DNA of 64,000 bases. Source: Aalborgiella sp040079635. GTDB lineage: Bacteria; Pseudomonadota; Gammaproteobacteria; Burkholderiales; Burkholderiaceae_C. The notes beneath the pieces are model-generated. The model worked only from the letters and a program-made list of their open reading frames with translations. It was not told the origin of the DNA and searched no databases. Shown here piece by piece: positions 8,696 to 17,185 of the stretch. Location of the stretch: assembly GCA_040079635.1 (NCBI GenBank), contig JBEBJY010000008.1, positions 1-64,000 on the forward strand, read 5' to 3'. Within the stretch, counting starts at the first letter, position 1; each line of letters starts with the position of its first letter. The position numbers and the translations under genes were made by a program.

Positions 8696-9142
8696 TTAAT
8701 ACAGGCCGAACAGTTTGAGCGCCAAGATAAATGTCAAACCCAAGCTCAAACCCAAAACCACCATGGCTGATGATTTGCCAAACTCTTTGGTCGCCACGTC
8801 ATGGTTCAAGTCCATGAACAAATGACGCAAACCTGCGATGAAATGCTGCAAATAAGCCCAAATCAAGGCCAAAGCGATTAATTTGAAGAACCAGCCGGGC
8901 ACAAAACCCACGCCAGCATTGAAAACGCTCGTAAACCTAGCAAATGAAATTTCTGAACTTACTGAGGTGTCAAACATCCAAATGATGAACGGCATCAGCA
9001 AAAACATGATCGCGCCGCTGGCACGGTGCAAGATAGACACCCAGGCTGCAGGTGCCATGCGGTAGGTGGTCAGGTCTTGGAAGGCGTTGATATTGCGAAA
9101 TTCAGGCCGTTTTGGCTTTGTTCCCATGGCTGGAGCGGTCAT
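8696..9142 (-). CDS. sdhC: Succinate dehydrogenase cytochrome b556 subunit
   Basis: A 148-residue membrane anchor subunit and first gene of the sdh operon. The cytosolic N-terminal RPEFRNINAF segment, the SILHRASGAIMFLLMPF start of helix 1 and the HFIAGLRHLFMDLNHD segment with its haem-ligand histidine are all typical of SdhC. The roughly 220-bp region upstream, between sdhC and the GntR gene, is the likely operon promoter. A second ATG six codons in would also be possible. Confidence 0.95.
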   Translation of the reverse strand: MTAPAMGTKPKRPEFRNINAFQDLTTYRMAPAAWVSILHRASGAIMFLLMPFIIWMFDTSVSSEISFARFTSVFNAGVGFVPGWFFKLIALALIWAYLQHFIAGLRHLFMDLNHDVATKEFGKSSAMVVLGLSLGLTFILALKLFGLY

Positions 9143-9365
9143 GTGTGGGCTTTCAAATGAGTCAACGAAATGTCGAATAAAGTGTCGAAAAAAGCATCAA
9201 AACCATGTTGTCAGACATCGTAATGAATCCGTAAAAGTGTAAATTCTATTGCACCGCAGCAAACTTAATAGGAAATTACAAGAATTGTTGACTAATGTCC
9301 TTGAAAAATCTTCAAAAAAGTAGATGAAAAGTCGTTTTGGACGGAATTTGACTTAGTTTTTGAAC

Positions 9366-10211
9366 TTAGTTTAGTTCGTTGCGGTAATGGTGTGTATCTG
9401 TCAGGTAATAGCCACGGCGCAGCTCCATGGGAGCATCGTTGTAGGTGTAAGCGACGCGTTCAACACTCAAAAGTGGCATATTTTGCTCTATTTTTAATAG
9501 CGAACTATGTAATAAATTCGCCTGCAAAGCACGTATTTTCTCTACAGCTCTGACCATGCGAACACCGAACTCGGTTTCAAACAAGGCATACATGGAGCCG
9601 TGGTAATCAGCCAAACGTTCAGCGGTCAAACCTTTGAATGGTGCGGCTGGCAGCCAAATGTCTTCCAAAATGGTCGGCACGCCGCTGAACGACAGTATGC
9701 GCTGCGCTTGCCAAACCGGGTCGCCTGTACGCAGATTGAGTAATTTGGCGATTTCGGCCGTGGCACGAATTCGTTTGCATTCCGTGATTTGACGGTCAGC
9801 CGGACCTTCGCTGCTTTGGTCGCCTGAATCAGGCACCAATTTTAAAAACCGGTATTGCGCGTGCTTTTCAGCATGTGTGTCGACAAATGTGCCCTTGCCT
9901 TGTCGGCGAACCAGTAAATTGTCTGCAGCGAGCTCGTCAATCGCTTTGCGCACAGTGCCTTGGCTCACGCGGTAACGAACCGCCAAGTCCATTTCGCTGG
10001 GAATCGCTTCGCCCGGTTTCCACTCGCCGCCTTGCAGGCTTTTGAGTATCAAGCCTTTGATTTGCTGGTAAAGCGGGCTGAAAGCAGGCGCGGCATAGGT
10101 CGCTGCAAGGTCAGTTGTTCCTTGCAAATCGCTGATAGATGCCTGTGGCGGCAGCTGTGTCGCTTGTGCAGATTGAGTGGAATTGTCGTTTTGTGCCATT
10201 TTGCTAATCAT
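9366..10211 (-). CDS. GntR-family regulator, HutC/UTRA type
   Basis: A 281-residue transcription factor. A winged helix-turn-helix occupies roughly residues 45-112 (EMDLAVRYRVSQGTVRKAID, then the wing RRQGKGTFV), and a UTRA ligand-binding domain fills the C-terminal half (ending ELRRGYYLTDTHHYRNEL). It lies between sdhC and mdh and is divergent from mdh, so it is a good candidate regulator of the flanking TCA genes. A perfect TCTTATATAAGA palindrome (10213-10224) touches its start. Residues 228-243 are encoded by a degenerate copy of the dispersed repeat. The effector is unknown; a TCA intermediate is a guess. Confidence 0.88.
   Translation of the reverse strand: MISKMAQNDNSTQSAQATQLPPQASISDLQGTTDLAATYAAPAFSPLYQQIKGLILKSLQGGEWKPGEAIPSEMDLAVRYRVSQGTVRKAIDELAADNLLVRRQGKGTFVDTHAEKHAQYRFLKLVPDSGDQSSEGPADRQITECKRIRATAEIAKLLNLRTGDPVWQAQRILSFSGVPTILEDIWLPAAPFKGLTAERLADYHGSMYALFETEFGVRMVRAVEKIRALQANLLHSSLLKIEQNMPLLSVERVAYTYNDAPMELRRGYYLTDTHHYRNELN
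9483..9530 (+). repeat. Degenerate dispersed repeat inside the GntR gene
   Basis: The order TTGCTCTA, TAATAGC, GTAATAAATTCGCC follows the repeat consensus over its full length at roughly three bases in four by eye. It is antisense to the gene and encodes residues 228-243. The UTRA domain does not seem lengthened here compared with remembered relatives, so chance similarity or a very old copy remains possible. Confidence 0.45.
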
Positions 10212-10212
10212 A

Positions 10213-10224
10213 TCTTATATAAGA
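10213..10224. promoter_or_regulatory. TCTTATATAAGA palindrome, candidate GntR operator
   Basis: A perfect 12-bp palindrome in the gntR-mdh divergent region, followed by a partial direct repeat (CATAAGAC). It overlaps the likely gntR start and lies just upstream of the mdh -35 box. The identical 12-mer recurs at 47784-47795 upstream of the DUF3579 gene. It may be the operator of the adjacent GntR protein or of a wider regulator. Confidence 0.5.
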
Positions 10225-10235
10225 CATAAGACAAA

Positions 10236-10265
10236 TTGACTTATTAGGGTTTTCGAGAGTAAACT
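10236..10265 (+). promoter_or_regulatory. Candidate sigma-70 promoter of mdh
   Basis: TTGACT (10236-10241) and TAAACT (10260-10265) are separated by 18 bp. The site lies just beyond the TCTTATATAAGA palindrome and about 80 bp upstream of mdh. The transcribed leader that follows (10272-10330) is almost entirely pyrimidine on the plus strand. Confidence 0.5.
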
Positions 10266-10344
10266 TGGGGACTGTTACTTTCTTATTTTTATCTTTTCTT
10301 TTCTCTTCTCTTTTCAACTTTTACTTTCAACCTTGGAGTTTTCT

Positions 10345-11331
10345 ATGAGCAAAAAGCCCGTCCGTGTAGCAGTTACAGGTGCAGCAGGTCAAATTGGTTA
10401 CGCGATTCTGTTTCGCATCGCATCGGGTGAAATGCTCGGCAAAGACCAGCCAGTAGTCTTGAGCTTGTTAGAAGTACCAGTTGAAAAAGCCCAGCAAGCC
10501 CTGCAAGGCGTGATGATGGAATTGCAAGATTGCGCGTTCCCATTGCTCGTGGGCATGGAAGCACATAGCGACCCAATGACAGCGTTCAAAGACGTGGATT
10601 ACGCTTTGCTCATCGGTTCACGTCCACGTGGCCCAGGCATGGAGCGTGCAGAGTTGTTGGCTGTCAATGCCGAGATTTTCACCGCGCAAGGTAAGGCTTT
10701 GAACGCTGTTGCCAGCCGCGACGTGCGCGTTTTGGTGGTCGGTAATCCAGCCAATACCAATGCCTACATCGCCATGAAAAGCGCGCCAGATTTACCACGT
10801 AAAAACTTCACCGCCATGCTGCGTTTGGACCACAACCGTGCTTTGTCGCAAATCGCTGCCAAAACCGGCAAAGCCGTGGCTGAGATTGAAAAATTCGTGG
10901 TGTGGGGCAACCATTCACCAACGATGTACGCCGACTACCGCTTCGCCACCATCAATGGCGCATCTGTCAAAGACATGATCAACGACCACGACTGGAACGC
11001 CAACACCTTCTTGCCAACCGTGGGCAAGCGTGGCGCAGCCATCATCGCCGCACGTGGCGTGTCTTCAGCTGCGTCTGCAGCAAACGCCGCTATCGACCAC
11101 ATGCGCGATTGGGCTTTGGGCACCAATGGCAAGTGGGTGACGATGGGTATTCCATCTGACGGCCAATACGGCATCCCGAAAGACACCATGTTTGGCTTTG
11201 CTGTGACCTGTGAAGGCGGCGAATACAAAACCGTTGAAGGCTTGACGGTTGACGCGTTCAGCCAAGAATGCATCAACAAAACCCTCGCTGAGTTGCAAGA
11301 AGAGCAAAAAGGCGTGGCGCATTTGCTGTAA
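10345..11331 (+). CDS. mdh: Malate dehydrogenase
   Basis: Interconverts malate and oxaloacetate with NAD in the TCA cycle. The start is set at the ATG of MSKKPVRVAV, 6 bp after GGAG; an in-frame TTG 12 bp earlier overlaps that site and is unlikely. The 328 residues carry the nucleotide motif VTGAAGQIGYAI at the N-terminus, NPANTNAYI, LDHNRALSQIA and the active-site histidine segment VWGNHSPTMYAD. This is the cytosolic, lactate-dehydrogenase-like MDH class found in Burkholderiales. The lyase-like gene follows 46 bp later. Confidence 0.97.
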   Translation: MSKKPVRVAVTGAAGQIGYAILFRIASGEMLGKDQPVVLSLLEVPVEKAQQALQGVMMELQDCAFPLLVGMEAHSDPMTAFKDVDYALLIGSRPRGPGMERAELLAVNAEIFTAQGKALNAVASRDVRVLVVGNPANTNAYIAMKSAPDLPRKNFTAMLRLDHNRALSQIAAKTGKAVAEIEKFVVWGNHSPTMYADYRFATINGASVKDMINDHDWNANTFLPTVGKRGAAIIAARGVSSAASAANAAIDHMRDWALGTNGKWVTMGIPSDGQYGIPKDTMFGFAVTCEGGEYKTVEGLTVDAFSQECINKTLAELQEEQKGVAHLL

Positions 11332-11377
11332 CCACGGCAATTAAACTGGTAAAACCTTCAAAACTGGCTTAGTGACC

Positions 11378-12496
11378 ATGCAGCTTGTCCCCGCATCCAC
11401 CCAAGTGCATCCGCGTGATGTGCTGCTAGGTGCGCAGGCTGCGGGTGTCAGTTTGCCAGTTTGCGACCATTATTGCGGCGTTGAAGCCCGCATGTTGAAG
11501 AGCTTGCAATTGCAAAAGGAACTCGCAGAAGAGTTTGGCACTTGCGTGTTTGACGTGACATTAGATTGTGAAGATGGCGCGCCTGTAGGTGGCGAGCTGG
11601 AACACGCTGAATTGGTTGCAAAAATAGCATCAAATTCGACTCTAGCCGGCGTAAATATTGCTTATACAGCTATCAAAAAAATAGCAAATACACATGCAGC
11701 GACGCAAAAATCATCTCGCGTAGCCGTTCGCGTTCATGCGCCAGACCACGCCGCGTTTGAGTCAGATATCGATATCATTGTCGGCCAAGCATCGCATGCC
11801 TTGTGTCATGTGATGATTCCGAAAGTGGAGTCGGTCGCCGATATTGACCGTGCCGTCAAATTGATCGATGCCGCACAAAAAAAATCCAAAGTAGTGAGTA
11901 CCCAAGCAAGGATGAAATCAGGTGCAAAGCGCCAAATTCCTCTGCATGTGTTGATCGAGTCGCCCACGGCAGTGCACCGCGCTTTTGAGATTGCAGCACA
12001 TCCCCGCGTGCAGTCGCTCAGTTTCGGGTTGATGGATTTTGTGTCCAGCCATGGCGGGGCTATTCCAGCCAGTGCCATGGGTTTGGCTGGGCAGTTCACG
12101 CATCCGCTCGTTGTTCGAGCCAAGCTAGAGATTGCCAGCGCCTGCCATGCGCATGGCAAAGTGCCGTCGCACTGCGTGGTGACTGAATTTTCTGATGCAG
12201 ATGCTATTAAAAATGCAGCGATTCAGGCAGCAAATACGCTGGGTTACACGCGTATGTGGAGCATTCATCCAAGTCAAATTCGTCCCATTTTGGCGGCTTT
12301 TGCGCCTGATGCAAGTGACATTGATTTGGCGACGCAGATCATCACAACCGGTGTAGATGCCGATTGGGCACCCATCAGTTACAAGGGAACGCTGCACGAC
12401 CGTGCCAGCTATCGCTATTACTGGCAAGTGCTGGAGCGAGCGCACCAAACAGGTAGAGCTATGGATGCGTCAGTAGCTCATTTTTTTAACGATTAA
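11378..12496 (+). CDS. HpcH/HpaI aldolase - citrate/malyl-CoA lyase family protein
   Basis: A TIM-barrel CoA-ester lyase-type protein of about 372 residues. Seen: VTLDCEDGAPVGGE (metal-binding acidic residues), VRVHAPDH, LIESPTAVHRAFEI, SLSFGLMDFVSSHGGAIPAS and the C-terminal RMWSIHPSQIRPI. Substrate is uncertain: malyl-CoA, citramalyl-CoA or a thioesterase role are all possible. The start is ATG 11378 or GTG 11372. It lies between mdh and acnB. Residues of about 87-104 (STLAGVNIAYTAIKKIAN) are encoded by a copy of the dispersed repeat. Compared with remembered relatives this region is about 20 residues longer, so the copy looks like an in-frame insertion. Confidence 0.85.
   Translation: MQLVPASTQVHPRDVLLGAQAAGVSLPVCDHYCGVEARMLKSLQLQKELAEEFGTCVFDVTLDCEDGAPVGGELEHAELVAKIASNSTLAGVNIAYTAIKKIANTHAATQKSSRVAVRVHAPDHAAFESDIDIIVGQASHALCHVMIPKVESVADIDRAVKLIDAAQKKSKVVSTQARMKSGAKRQIPLHVLIESPTAVHRAFEIAAHPRVQSLSFGLMDFVSSHGGAIPASAMGLAGQFTHPLVVRAKLEIASACHAHGKVPSHCVVTEFSDADAIKNAAIQAANTLGYTRMWSIHPSQIRPILAAFAPDASDIDLATQIITTGVDADWAPISYKGTLHDRASYRYYWQVLERAHQTGRAMDASVAHFFND
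11638..11690 (-). repeat. Dispersed repeat inside the lyase-like gene
   Basis: The core matches CTCTAGCCGGCGTA exactly, then ATATTGC, CAGCTAT and AAATAGCAAAT follow the reverse-complement consensus. It is antisense to the gene and read in frame as LAGVN...AIKKIAN. A copy in etfA (49548-49596) is read in the same frame. Confidence 0.85.
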
Positions 12497-12525
12497 ATTT
12501 ACCATTTTGAAACCAGGAGATTGAG

Positions 12526-15150
12526 ATGTTACAAGCCTACAGAACCCACGTTGCCGAGCGCGCTGCGCTAGGTATTCCGCCATTGCCACTGTCTGCCAAG
12601 CAAACGGGCGAGTTGATTGAGTTGCTCAAAGCGCCGCCAGCGGGCGAAGAGGCAACACTGGTTGAGTTGATCACGCACCGCGTGCCCGCTGGTGTGGATG
12701 CGGCTGCTAAAGTCAAAGCCAGCTACTTGGCTGCTGTTGCCCATGGCACAGAAGTTTGCCCGTTGATCAGCCGTGCGCAAGCGACAACATTGCTCGGCAC
12801 CATGCTGGGTGGCTACAACATCGGTCCTATGGTGGCTTTGTTGGACGATTCAGCTGTTGCCGCAGAAGCTGCAGCAGGTCTGAAAAAGACTTTGTTGATG
12901 TTTGACCAATTCCATGATGTGAAAGAAAAAGCCGATAAGGGCAACGCTTTTGCCAAGTCAGTGCTGCAAAGCTGGGCGGACGCTGAGTGGTTCACCAGCC
13001 GCCCTGAAGTGGCAAAGTCCATCACGCTGACCATTTTCAAAGTGGCTGGCGAGATCAATACTGACGATTTGTCACCCGCACCAGACGCTTTCAGTCGCCC
13101 TGATATCCCGATGCACGCTTTGGCGATGCACAAAAACGCCCGCCCAGGTGTTGTGCCAGAAGAAGACGGCAAGCGTGGCCCAGTCAAGTTCATCAATGAC
13201 CTCAAAGCCAAGGGCAACCTGGTCGCCTACGTGGGTGATGTGGTCGGTACCGGCTCTAGCCGTAAATCAGCCACCAACTCGGTGTTGTGGTTCACCGGTG
13301 AAGACATTCCGTTCGTGCCGAACAAGCGTTTTGGTGGTGTGTGCTTGGGCAACAAAATCGCCCCGATTTTCTACAACACCATGGAAGACTCAGGCGCTTT
13401 GCCGATTGAGTTGGACGTGAGCAACATGAACATGGGCGACGTGGTTGAGCTGCGCCCTTATGACGGTCAAGCGCTGAAAGACGGCAAAGTGATTGCCGAG
13501 TTCAAGCTGAAAAGCGATGTGCTGTTTGACGAAGTGCGCGCCGGTGGTCGCATTCCGCTGATCATCGGCCGTGGTTTGACCGCAAAAGCACGTGAAGCAC
13601 TGGGCTTGCCAGTGTCGACCTTGTTCCGCTTGCCGCAAAACCCTGTGGACACCAAAAAAGGTTTCACACTGGCGCAAAAAATGGTCGGTCGTGCATGCGG
13701 TTTGCCAGTCGTGAACGGTGTTCAACAAGGCGTGCGTCCTGGCACGTACTGTGAACCAAAAATGACCAGCGTCGGTTCACAAGATACGACTGGCCCAATG
13801 ACCCGCGACGAGCTGAAAGATTTGGCTTGCTTGGGCTTTAGTGCTGACTTGGTGATGCAGTCCTTCTGCCACACAGCCGCCTATCCAAAACCAGTCGACG
13901 TGAAAATGCACCACGAACTACCAGAGTTCATGACCGACCGTGGCGGTATTCCGCTGCGTCCGGGTGACGGCATCATCCACAGCTGGTTGAATCGCATGTT
14001 GTTGCCTGACACCGTCGGCACCGGCGGCGACAGCCACACCCGTTTCCCTATCGGTATCAGCTTCCCAGCAGGTTCTGGCCTAGTTGCGTTTGGTGCAGCT
14101 ACGGGCGTGATGCCTTTGGACATGCCAGAGAGCGTGTTGGTTCGCTTCAAAGGCAAAATGCAACCCGGCGTGACTCTGCGCGACTTGGTCAACGCCATTC
14201 CGCTGTACGCCATCAAAGCCGGTTTGTTGACCGTGGCCAAGCAGGGCAAAATCAACATCTTCTCTGGCCGCATTTTGGAAATTGAAGGTTTGCCAGATCT
14301 CAAGGTCGAGCAAGCGTTTGAGTTGTCAGATGCGTCTGCCGAGCGTTCAGCTGGTGGTTGCACCGTGCATTTGAACAAAGAGCCCATCATCGAGTACATC
14401 ACCAGCAACATCACCATGTTGAAGTGGATGATTGCGACTGGTTACAGCGACGTCCGCACCATCAACCGCCGCATTGCCGCGATGGAGGCATGGTTGGCCA
14501 AGCCTGATTTGTTGAAAGGCGATGCAGATGCTGAATACGCTGCTGTCATCGAGATTGATTTGGCTGACATCCATGAGCCAATCGTCGCCTGCCCGAACGA
14601 CCCAGATGATGTCAAAACATTGGGTGACGTGGCTGGGAAAGTGATTGAAGAAGTGTTTATCGGTAGCTGCATGACCAATATTGGCCACTTCCGTGCGGCA
14701 TCTAAATTGCTTGAAAACAAACGTGACATTCCTGTCAAGTTGTGGGTTGCACCGCCGACGAAGATGGATGCCCACCAGTTGAGCGAAGAAGGTCATTACG
14801 GCGTGTTGGGCAGTGCTGGCGCACGTATGGAAATGCCAGGCTGTAGCTTGTGCATGGGCAACCAAGCGCAAGTGAAAGAGGGCGCAACCGTGTTCTCCAC
14901 ATCCACCCGTAACTTCCCGAACCGTTTGGGTAAAAACAGCAATGTTTACTTGGGTTCTGCTGAGTTGGCCGCGATCTGCTCTAAGCTAGGCCGCATTCCG
15001 ACCAAAGCTGAATACATGGCCGACATGGGCGTGCTGACTGCTGCCAGCGACAAAATTTACCAATACATGAATTTTGACAAAATGCCGGATTTTACGGAAG
15101 TGACTGATGCGGCAGACAAGGCCGCAGTCAAAGCTGCTGCGACAGCCTAA
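12526..15150 (+). CDS. acnB: Bifunctional aconitate hydratase 2 / 2-methylisocitrate dehydratase (AcnB)
   Basis: Isomerises citrate to isocitrate through cis-aconitate, using a [4Fe-4S] cluster. The 874-residue length and the N-terminal HEAT-like domain (MLQAYRTHVAERAALG) followed by the swivel domain are the AcnB arrangement. Cluster cysteines lie in GSCMTNIGHFRAA and PGCSLCMGNQAQV in the C-terminal part. GTGGDSHTRFPIGISFPAGS is the substrate-site segment. It is preceded by AGGAG and ends at a strong terminator, closing the mdh-lyase-acnB run. Confidence 0.97.
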   Translation: MLQAYRTHVAERAALGIPPLPLSAKQTGELIELLKAPPAGEEATLVELITHRVPAGVDAAAKVKASYLAAVAHGTEVCPLISRAQATTLLGTMLGGYNIGPMVALLDDSAVAAEAAAGLKKTLLMFDQFHDVKEKADKGNAFAKSVLQSWADAEWFTSRPEVAKSITLTIFKVAGEINTDDLSPAPDAFSRPDIPMHALAMHKNARPGVVPEEDGKRGPVKFINDLKAKGNLVAYVGDVVGTGSSRKSATNSVLWFTGEDIPFVPNKRFGGVCLGNKIAPIFYNTMEDSGALPIELDVSNMNMGDVVELRPYDGQALKDGKVIAEFKLKSDVLFDEVRAGGRIPLIIGRGLTAKAREALGLPVSTLFRLPQNPVDTKKGFTLAQKMVGRACGLPVVNGVQQGVRPGTYCEPKMTSVGSQDTTGPMTRDELKDLACLGFSADLVMQSFCHTAAYPKPVDVKMHHELPEFMTDRGGIPLRPGDGIIHSWLNRMLLPDTVGTGGDSHTRFPIGISFPAGSGLVAFGAATGVMPLDMPESVLVRFKGKMQPGVTLRDLVNAIPLYAIKAGLLTVAKQGKINIFSGRILEIEGLPDLKVEQAFELSDASAERSAGGCTVHLNKEPIIEYITSNITMLKWMIATGYSDVRTINRRIAAMEAWLAKPDLLKGDADAEYAAVIEIDLADIHEPIVACPNDPDDVKTLGDVAGKVIEEVFIGSCMTNIGHFRAASKLLENKRDIPVKLWVAPPTKMDAHQLSEEGHYGVLGSAGARMEMPGCSLCMGNQAQVKEGATVFSTSTRNFPNRLGKNSNVYLGSAELAAICSKLGRIPTKAEYMADMGVLTAASDKIYQYMNFDKMPDFTEVTDAADKAAVKAAATA

Positions 15151-15173
15151 GCTAGTCGTCAGCGCTGAATAGC

Positions 15174-15208
15174 AAAAAGCCCTGCAAGTTAGCTTGCAGG
15201 GCTTTTTT
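15174..15208. terminator. Bidirectional terminator between acnB and the dehydratase
   Basis: GCCCTGCAAG pairs with CTTGCAGGGC around a TTAG loop; AAAAA precedes and TTTTT follows. The T-run exists on both strands, so it can end both acnB and the convergent dehydratase gene. Confidence 0.92.
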
Positions 15209-15220
15209 ATGTCTAAATAG

Positions 15221-15268
15221 ACCTCTAGACGGCGTATTTATTGCCTAATATGCTATTGATTTCATAGC
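15221..15268 (-). repeat. Dispersed palindromic repeat, intergenic after acnB
   Basis: Reverse orientation: CTCTAGACGGCGTATTTATT, then TGCCTAATA and the hairpin GCTATTGATTTCATAGC. It lies between the acnB terminator and the stop codon of the dehydratase gene. Confidence 0.88.
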
Positions 15269-15282
15269 ATTTTGAGTAAATA

Positions 15283-17019
15283 TCAGTGGTTGTCTCTAGG
15301 CACTTGTGAGCCGCGTTTACCCACTAAAAAGTCTAAATCAACACCTTCATCGGCTTGCAGAACGTGGTCGATGTAGAGTTTCCAATAGCCTGAGTCCATT
15401 GGGGGCTTAGGCGGTGTCCACGAAGCTAGACGGCGCGCTAATTCTTCGTCGCTGATGTGCAGATGCAGTTTGCGCTCTGGCACATTTAATTCAATCACGT
15501 CGCCGTTTTGCACCACGGCCAAAGGCCCACCCGCAGCCGCTTCAGGCACGGTATGTAAAACTACCGTGCCGTAAGCTGTGCCGCTCATGCGGGCGTCGCT
15601 GATGCGCACCATGTCGGTGATGCCTTTGCGCAAAATTTTTGGCGGCAAGGGCATGTTCCCTACCTCAGCCATACCCGGATAGCCCTTAGGGCCGCAGTTT
15701 TTAAGAACCAAAACACAGTTCTCGTCGACATCAAGATTTTCGTCGTTGATGCGCTCGTCAAAATCTTCTTTGTTTTCAAACACCACGGCGCGACCTTTGT
15801 GCACTAGGAGCGATGCCGTAGCAGCACTCGGTTTAATCACTGCGCCACGGGGTGCAAGGTTGCCTTTCAAAATGGCGATACCCGCTTTTTCTTTGAAAGG
15901 GGTTGCCAAAGGTGTAATCACATCGGTGTTGTAGTTTTCTGCCCCCACCAAGTTTTCAGCGACTGTGCTTCCTGTCACTGTGACAATGTCTGTGTGTAAG
16001 AGATGAGAAATTTCTTTCATCACCGCTGGCAAACCGCCCGCGTAGCAAAAATCCTCCATCAGGTATTTGCCAGAGGGTTGCAGGTTGACCAAACAGGACA
16101 AATCACTGGCGAGTCGGTCAAAATCTTCAATACAAAGTTCAACGCCAATACGTCGCGCCATCGCTACCAAATGGATGACTGCATTGGTTGAGCCGCCTAT
16201 CGCTGCCAGCGTAACAATGGCGTTTTCAAAGGCTTTGCGCGTCATCACTTTGGATAACTTCATATCTTCATGCACCATCTCAACCGCGCGTCGCCCTGCC
16301 ATACGCGCCAATACATTTCGACGGCCGTCCACGGCTGGGTACGCAGCATTGCCAGGCAGGCCAATGCCCAAAGCTTCTACCATGCTGGCCATCGTCGAAG
16401 CTGTGCCCATCGTCATGCACGAGCCGTGGCTACGGTGCATGCAGCTTTCAGCCTCAAAAAAGTCTTGCAACTTCAATGTGCCTGCGCGAACTTGCTCGCT
16501 CATACTCCATACACCCGTACCCGAGCCCAGTTCTTGGCCGCGCCATTTGCCACTGAGCATAGGACCACCACTCACGCCAATGGTGGGTAAGTCAACGCTG
16601 GCCGCGCCCATCACCAAAGAAGGCGTCGTTTTGTCACAGCCCATGAGCAGCACAACGCCGTCAATCGGGTTGCCACGAATGCTTTCCTCCACATCCATAC
16701 TTGCCAAGTTGCGGTACAACATAGCGGTAGGTCGCAGCAGTGTTTCGCCCAATGACATCACAGGGAATTCAAGCGGAAAGCCACCGGCTTCATACACCCC
16801 GATTTTCACTTGCTCCGCCAACGTGCGAAAGTGCGAATTGCAGGGTGTCAACTCGCTGAAGGTATTGCAAATGCCAATCACAGGACGACCATCAAACTGG
16901 TCATGCGGCACGCCCTTGCCTTTGACCCAACTGCGGTAAGCAAAGCCATCGCGGTCTTGACGGCCAAACCACTGTTGGCTGCGGAGTTCGTGGGCTGGTT
17001 TTTTAGGTGTTTGGGTCAT
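15283..17019 (-). CDS. IlvD/Edd-family sugar-acid dehydratase
   Basis: A [Fe-S]-dependent dehydratase of 578 residues from the ATG of MTQTPKKPAHE. The longer frame to 17106 adds an atypical N-terminus. Seen: NTFSELTPCNSHF, GVVLLMGCDKTTPSLVMGA and HGSCMTMGTASTMASM, which supply the cluster cysteines, and TVPEAAAGGPLAVVQNGD near the C-terminus. The sequence resembles the arabinonate/gluconate dehydratase branch more than IlvD. It is divergent from a 2-hydroxyacid dehydrogenase, a FadR-type regulator, a sugar ABC transporter and an idonate-type dehydrogenase, so it most likely makes a 2-keto-3-deoxy sugar acid. The exact substrate cannot be read from the sequence. Confidence 0.88.
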   Translation of the reverse strand: MTQTPKKPAHELRSQQWFGRQDRDGFAYRSWVKGKGVPHDQFDGRPVIGICNTFSELTPCNSHFRTLAEQVKIGVYEAGGFPLEFPVMSLGETLLRPTAMLYRNLASMDVEESIRGNPIDGVVLLMGCDKTTPSLVMGAASVDLPTIGVSGGPMLSGKWRGQELGSGTGVWSMSEQVRAGTLKLQDFFEAESCMHRSHGSCMTMGTASTMASMVEALGIGLPGNAAYPAVDGRRNVLARMAGRRAVEMVHEDMKLSKVMTRKAFENAIVTLAAIGGSTNAVIHLVAMARRIGVELCIEDFDRLASDLSCLVNLQPSGKYLMEDFCYAGGLPAVMKEISHLLHTDIVTVTGSTVAENLVGAENYNTDVITPLATPFKEKAGIAILKGNLAPRGAVIKPSAATASLLVHKGRAVVFENKEDFDERINDENLDVDENCVLVLKNCGPKGYPGMAEVGNMPLPPKILRKGITDMVRISDARMSGTAYGTVVLHTVPEAAAGGPLAVVQNGDVIELNVPERKLHLHISDEELARRLASWTPPKPPMDSGYWKLYIDHVLQADEGVDLDFLVGKRGSQVPRDNH

Positions 17020-17116
17020 TTGAAATGTAAATTTTTGCGATTGAGGATGAAAATTTCGGGTATACCCTGAGGCTTTAATGGTCTTATGGTAATACGATAG
17101 CGACATTAACGCAAAC

Positions 17117-17132
17117 CTTGATTTAATTCAAG
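17117..17132. promoter_or_regulatory. Inverted repeat CTTGA-N6-TCAAG, candidate operator
   Basis: It lies between the dehydratase gene (minus) and the 2-hydroxyacid dehydrogenase gene (plus). The FadR-type regulator encoded at 18145-18888 is the obvious candidate to bind here. No second copy was found upstream of the transporter genes. Confidence 0.35.
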
Positions 17133-17185
17133 TTGCAGGGATAAAAATAATAGTTTTAAACGTTTTTTGAAGTTTTGGAGCAAAT

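Noticed and set aside
12199..12245. A second repeat-like stretch in the lyase-like gene (GATGCTATTAAAAATGC ... AGGCAGCAAATACGC).
   Set aside because: It lies in a conserved helix before the RMWSIHPSQI motif, with no sign of extra length, and only the AGGCA..AAATACGC part matches; chance is more likely.
16067..16939. A 290-codon plus-strand open frame over the IlvD/Edd dehydratase.
   Set aside because: It is antisense to a well-conserved gene and lacks any recognisable domain or ribosome-binding site.
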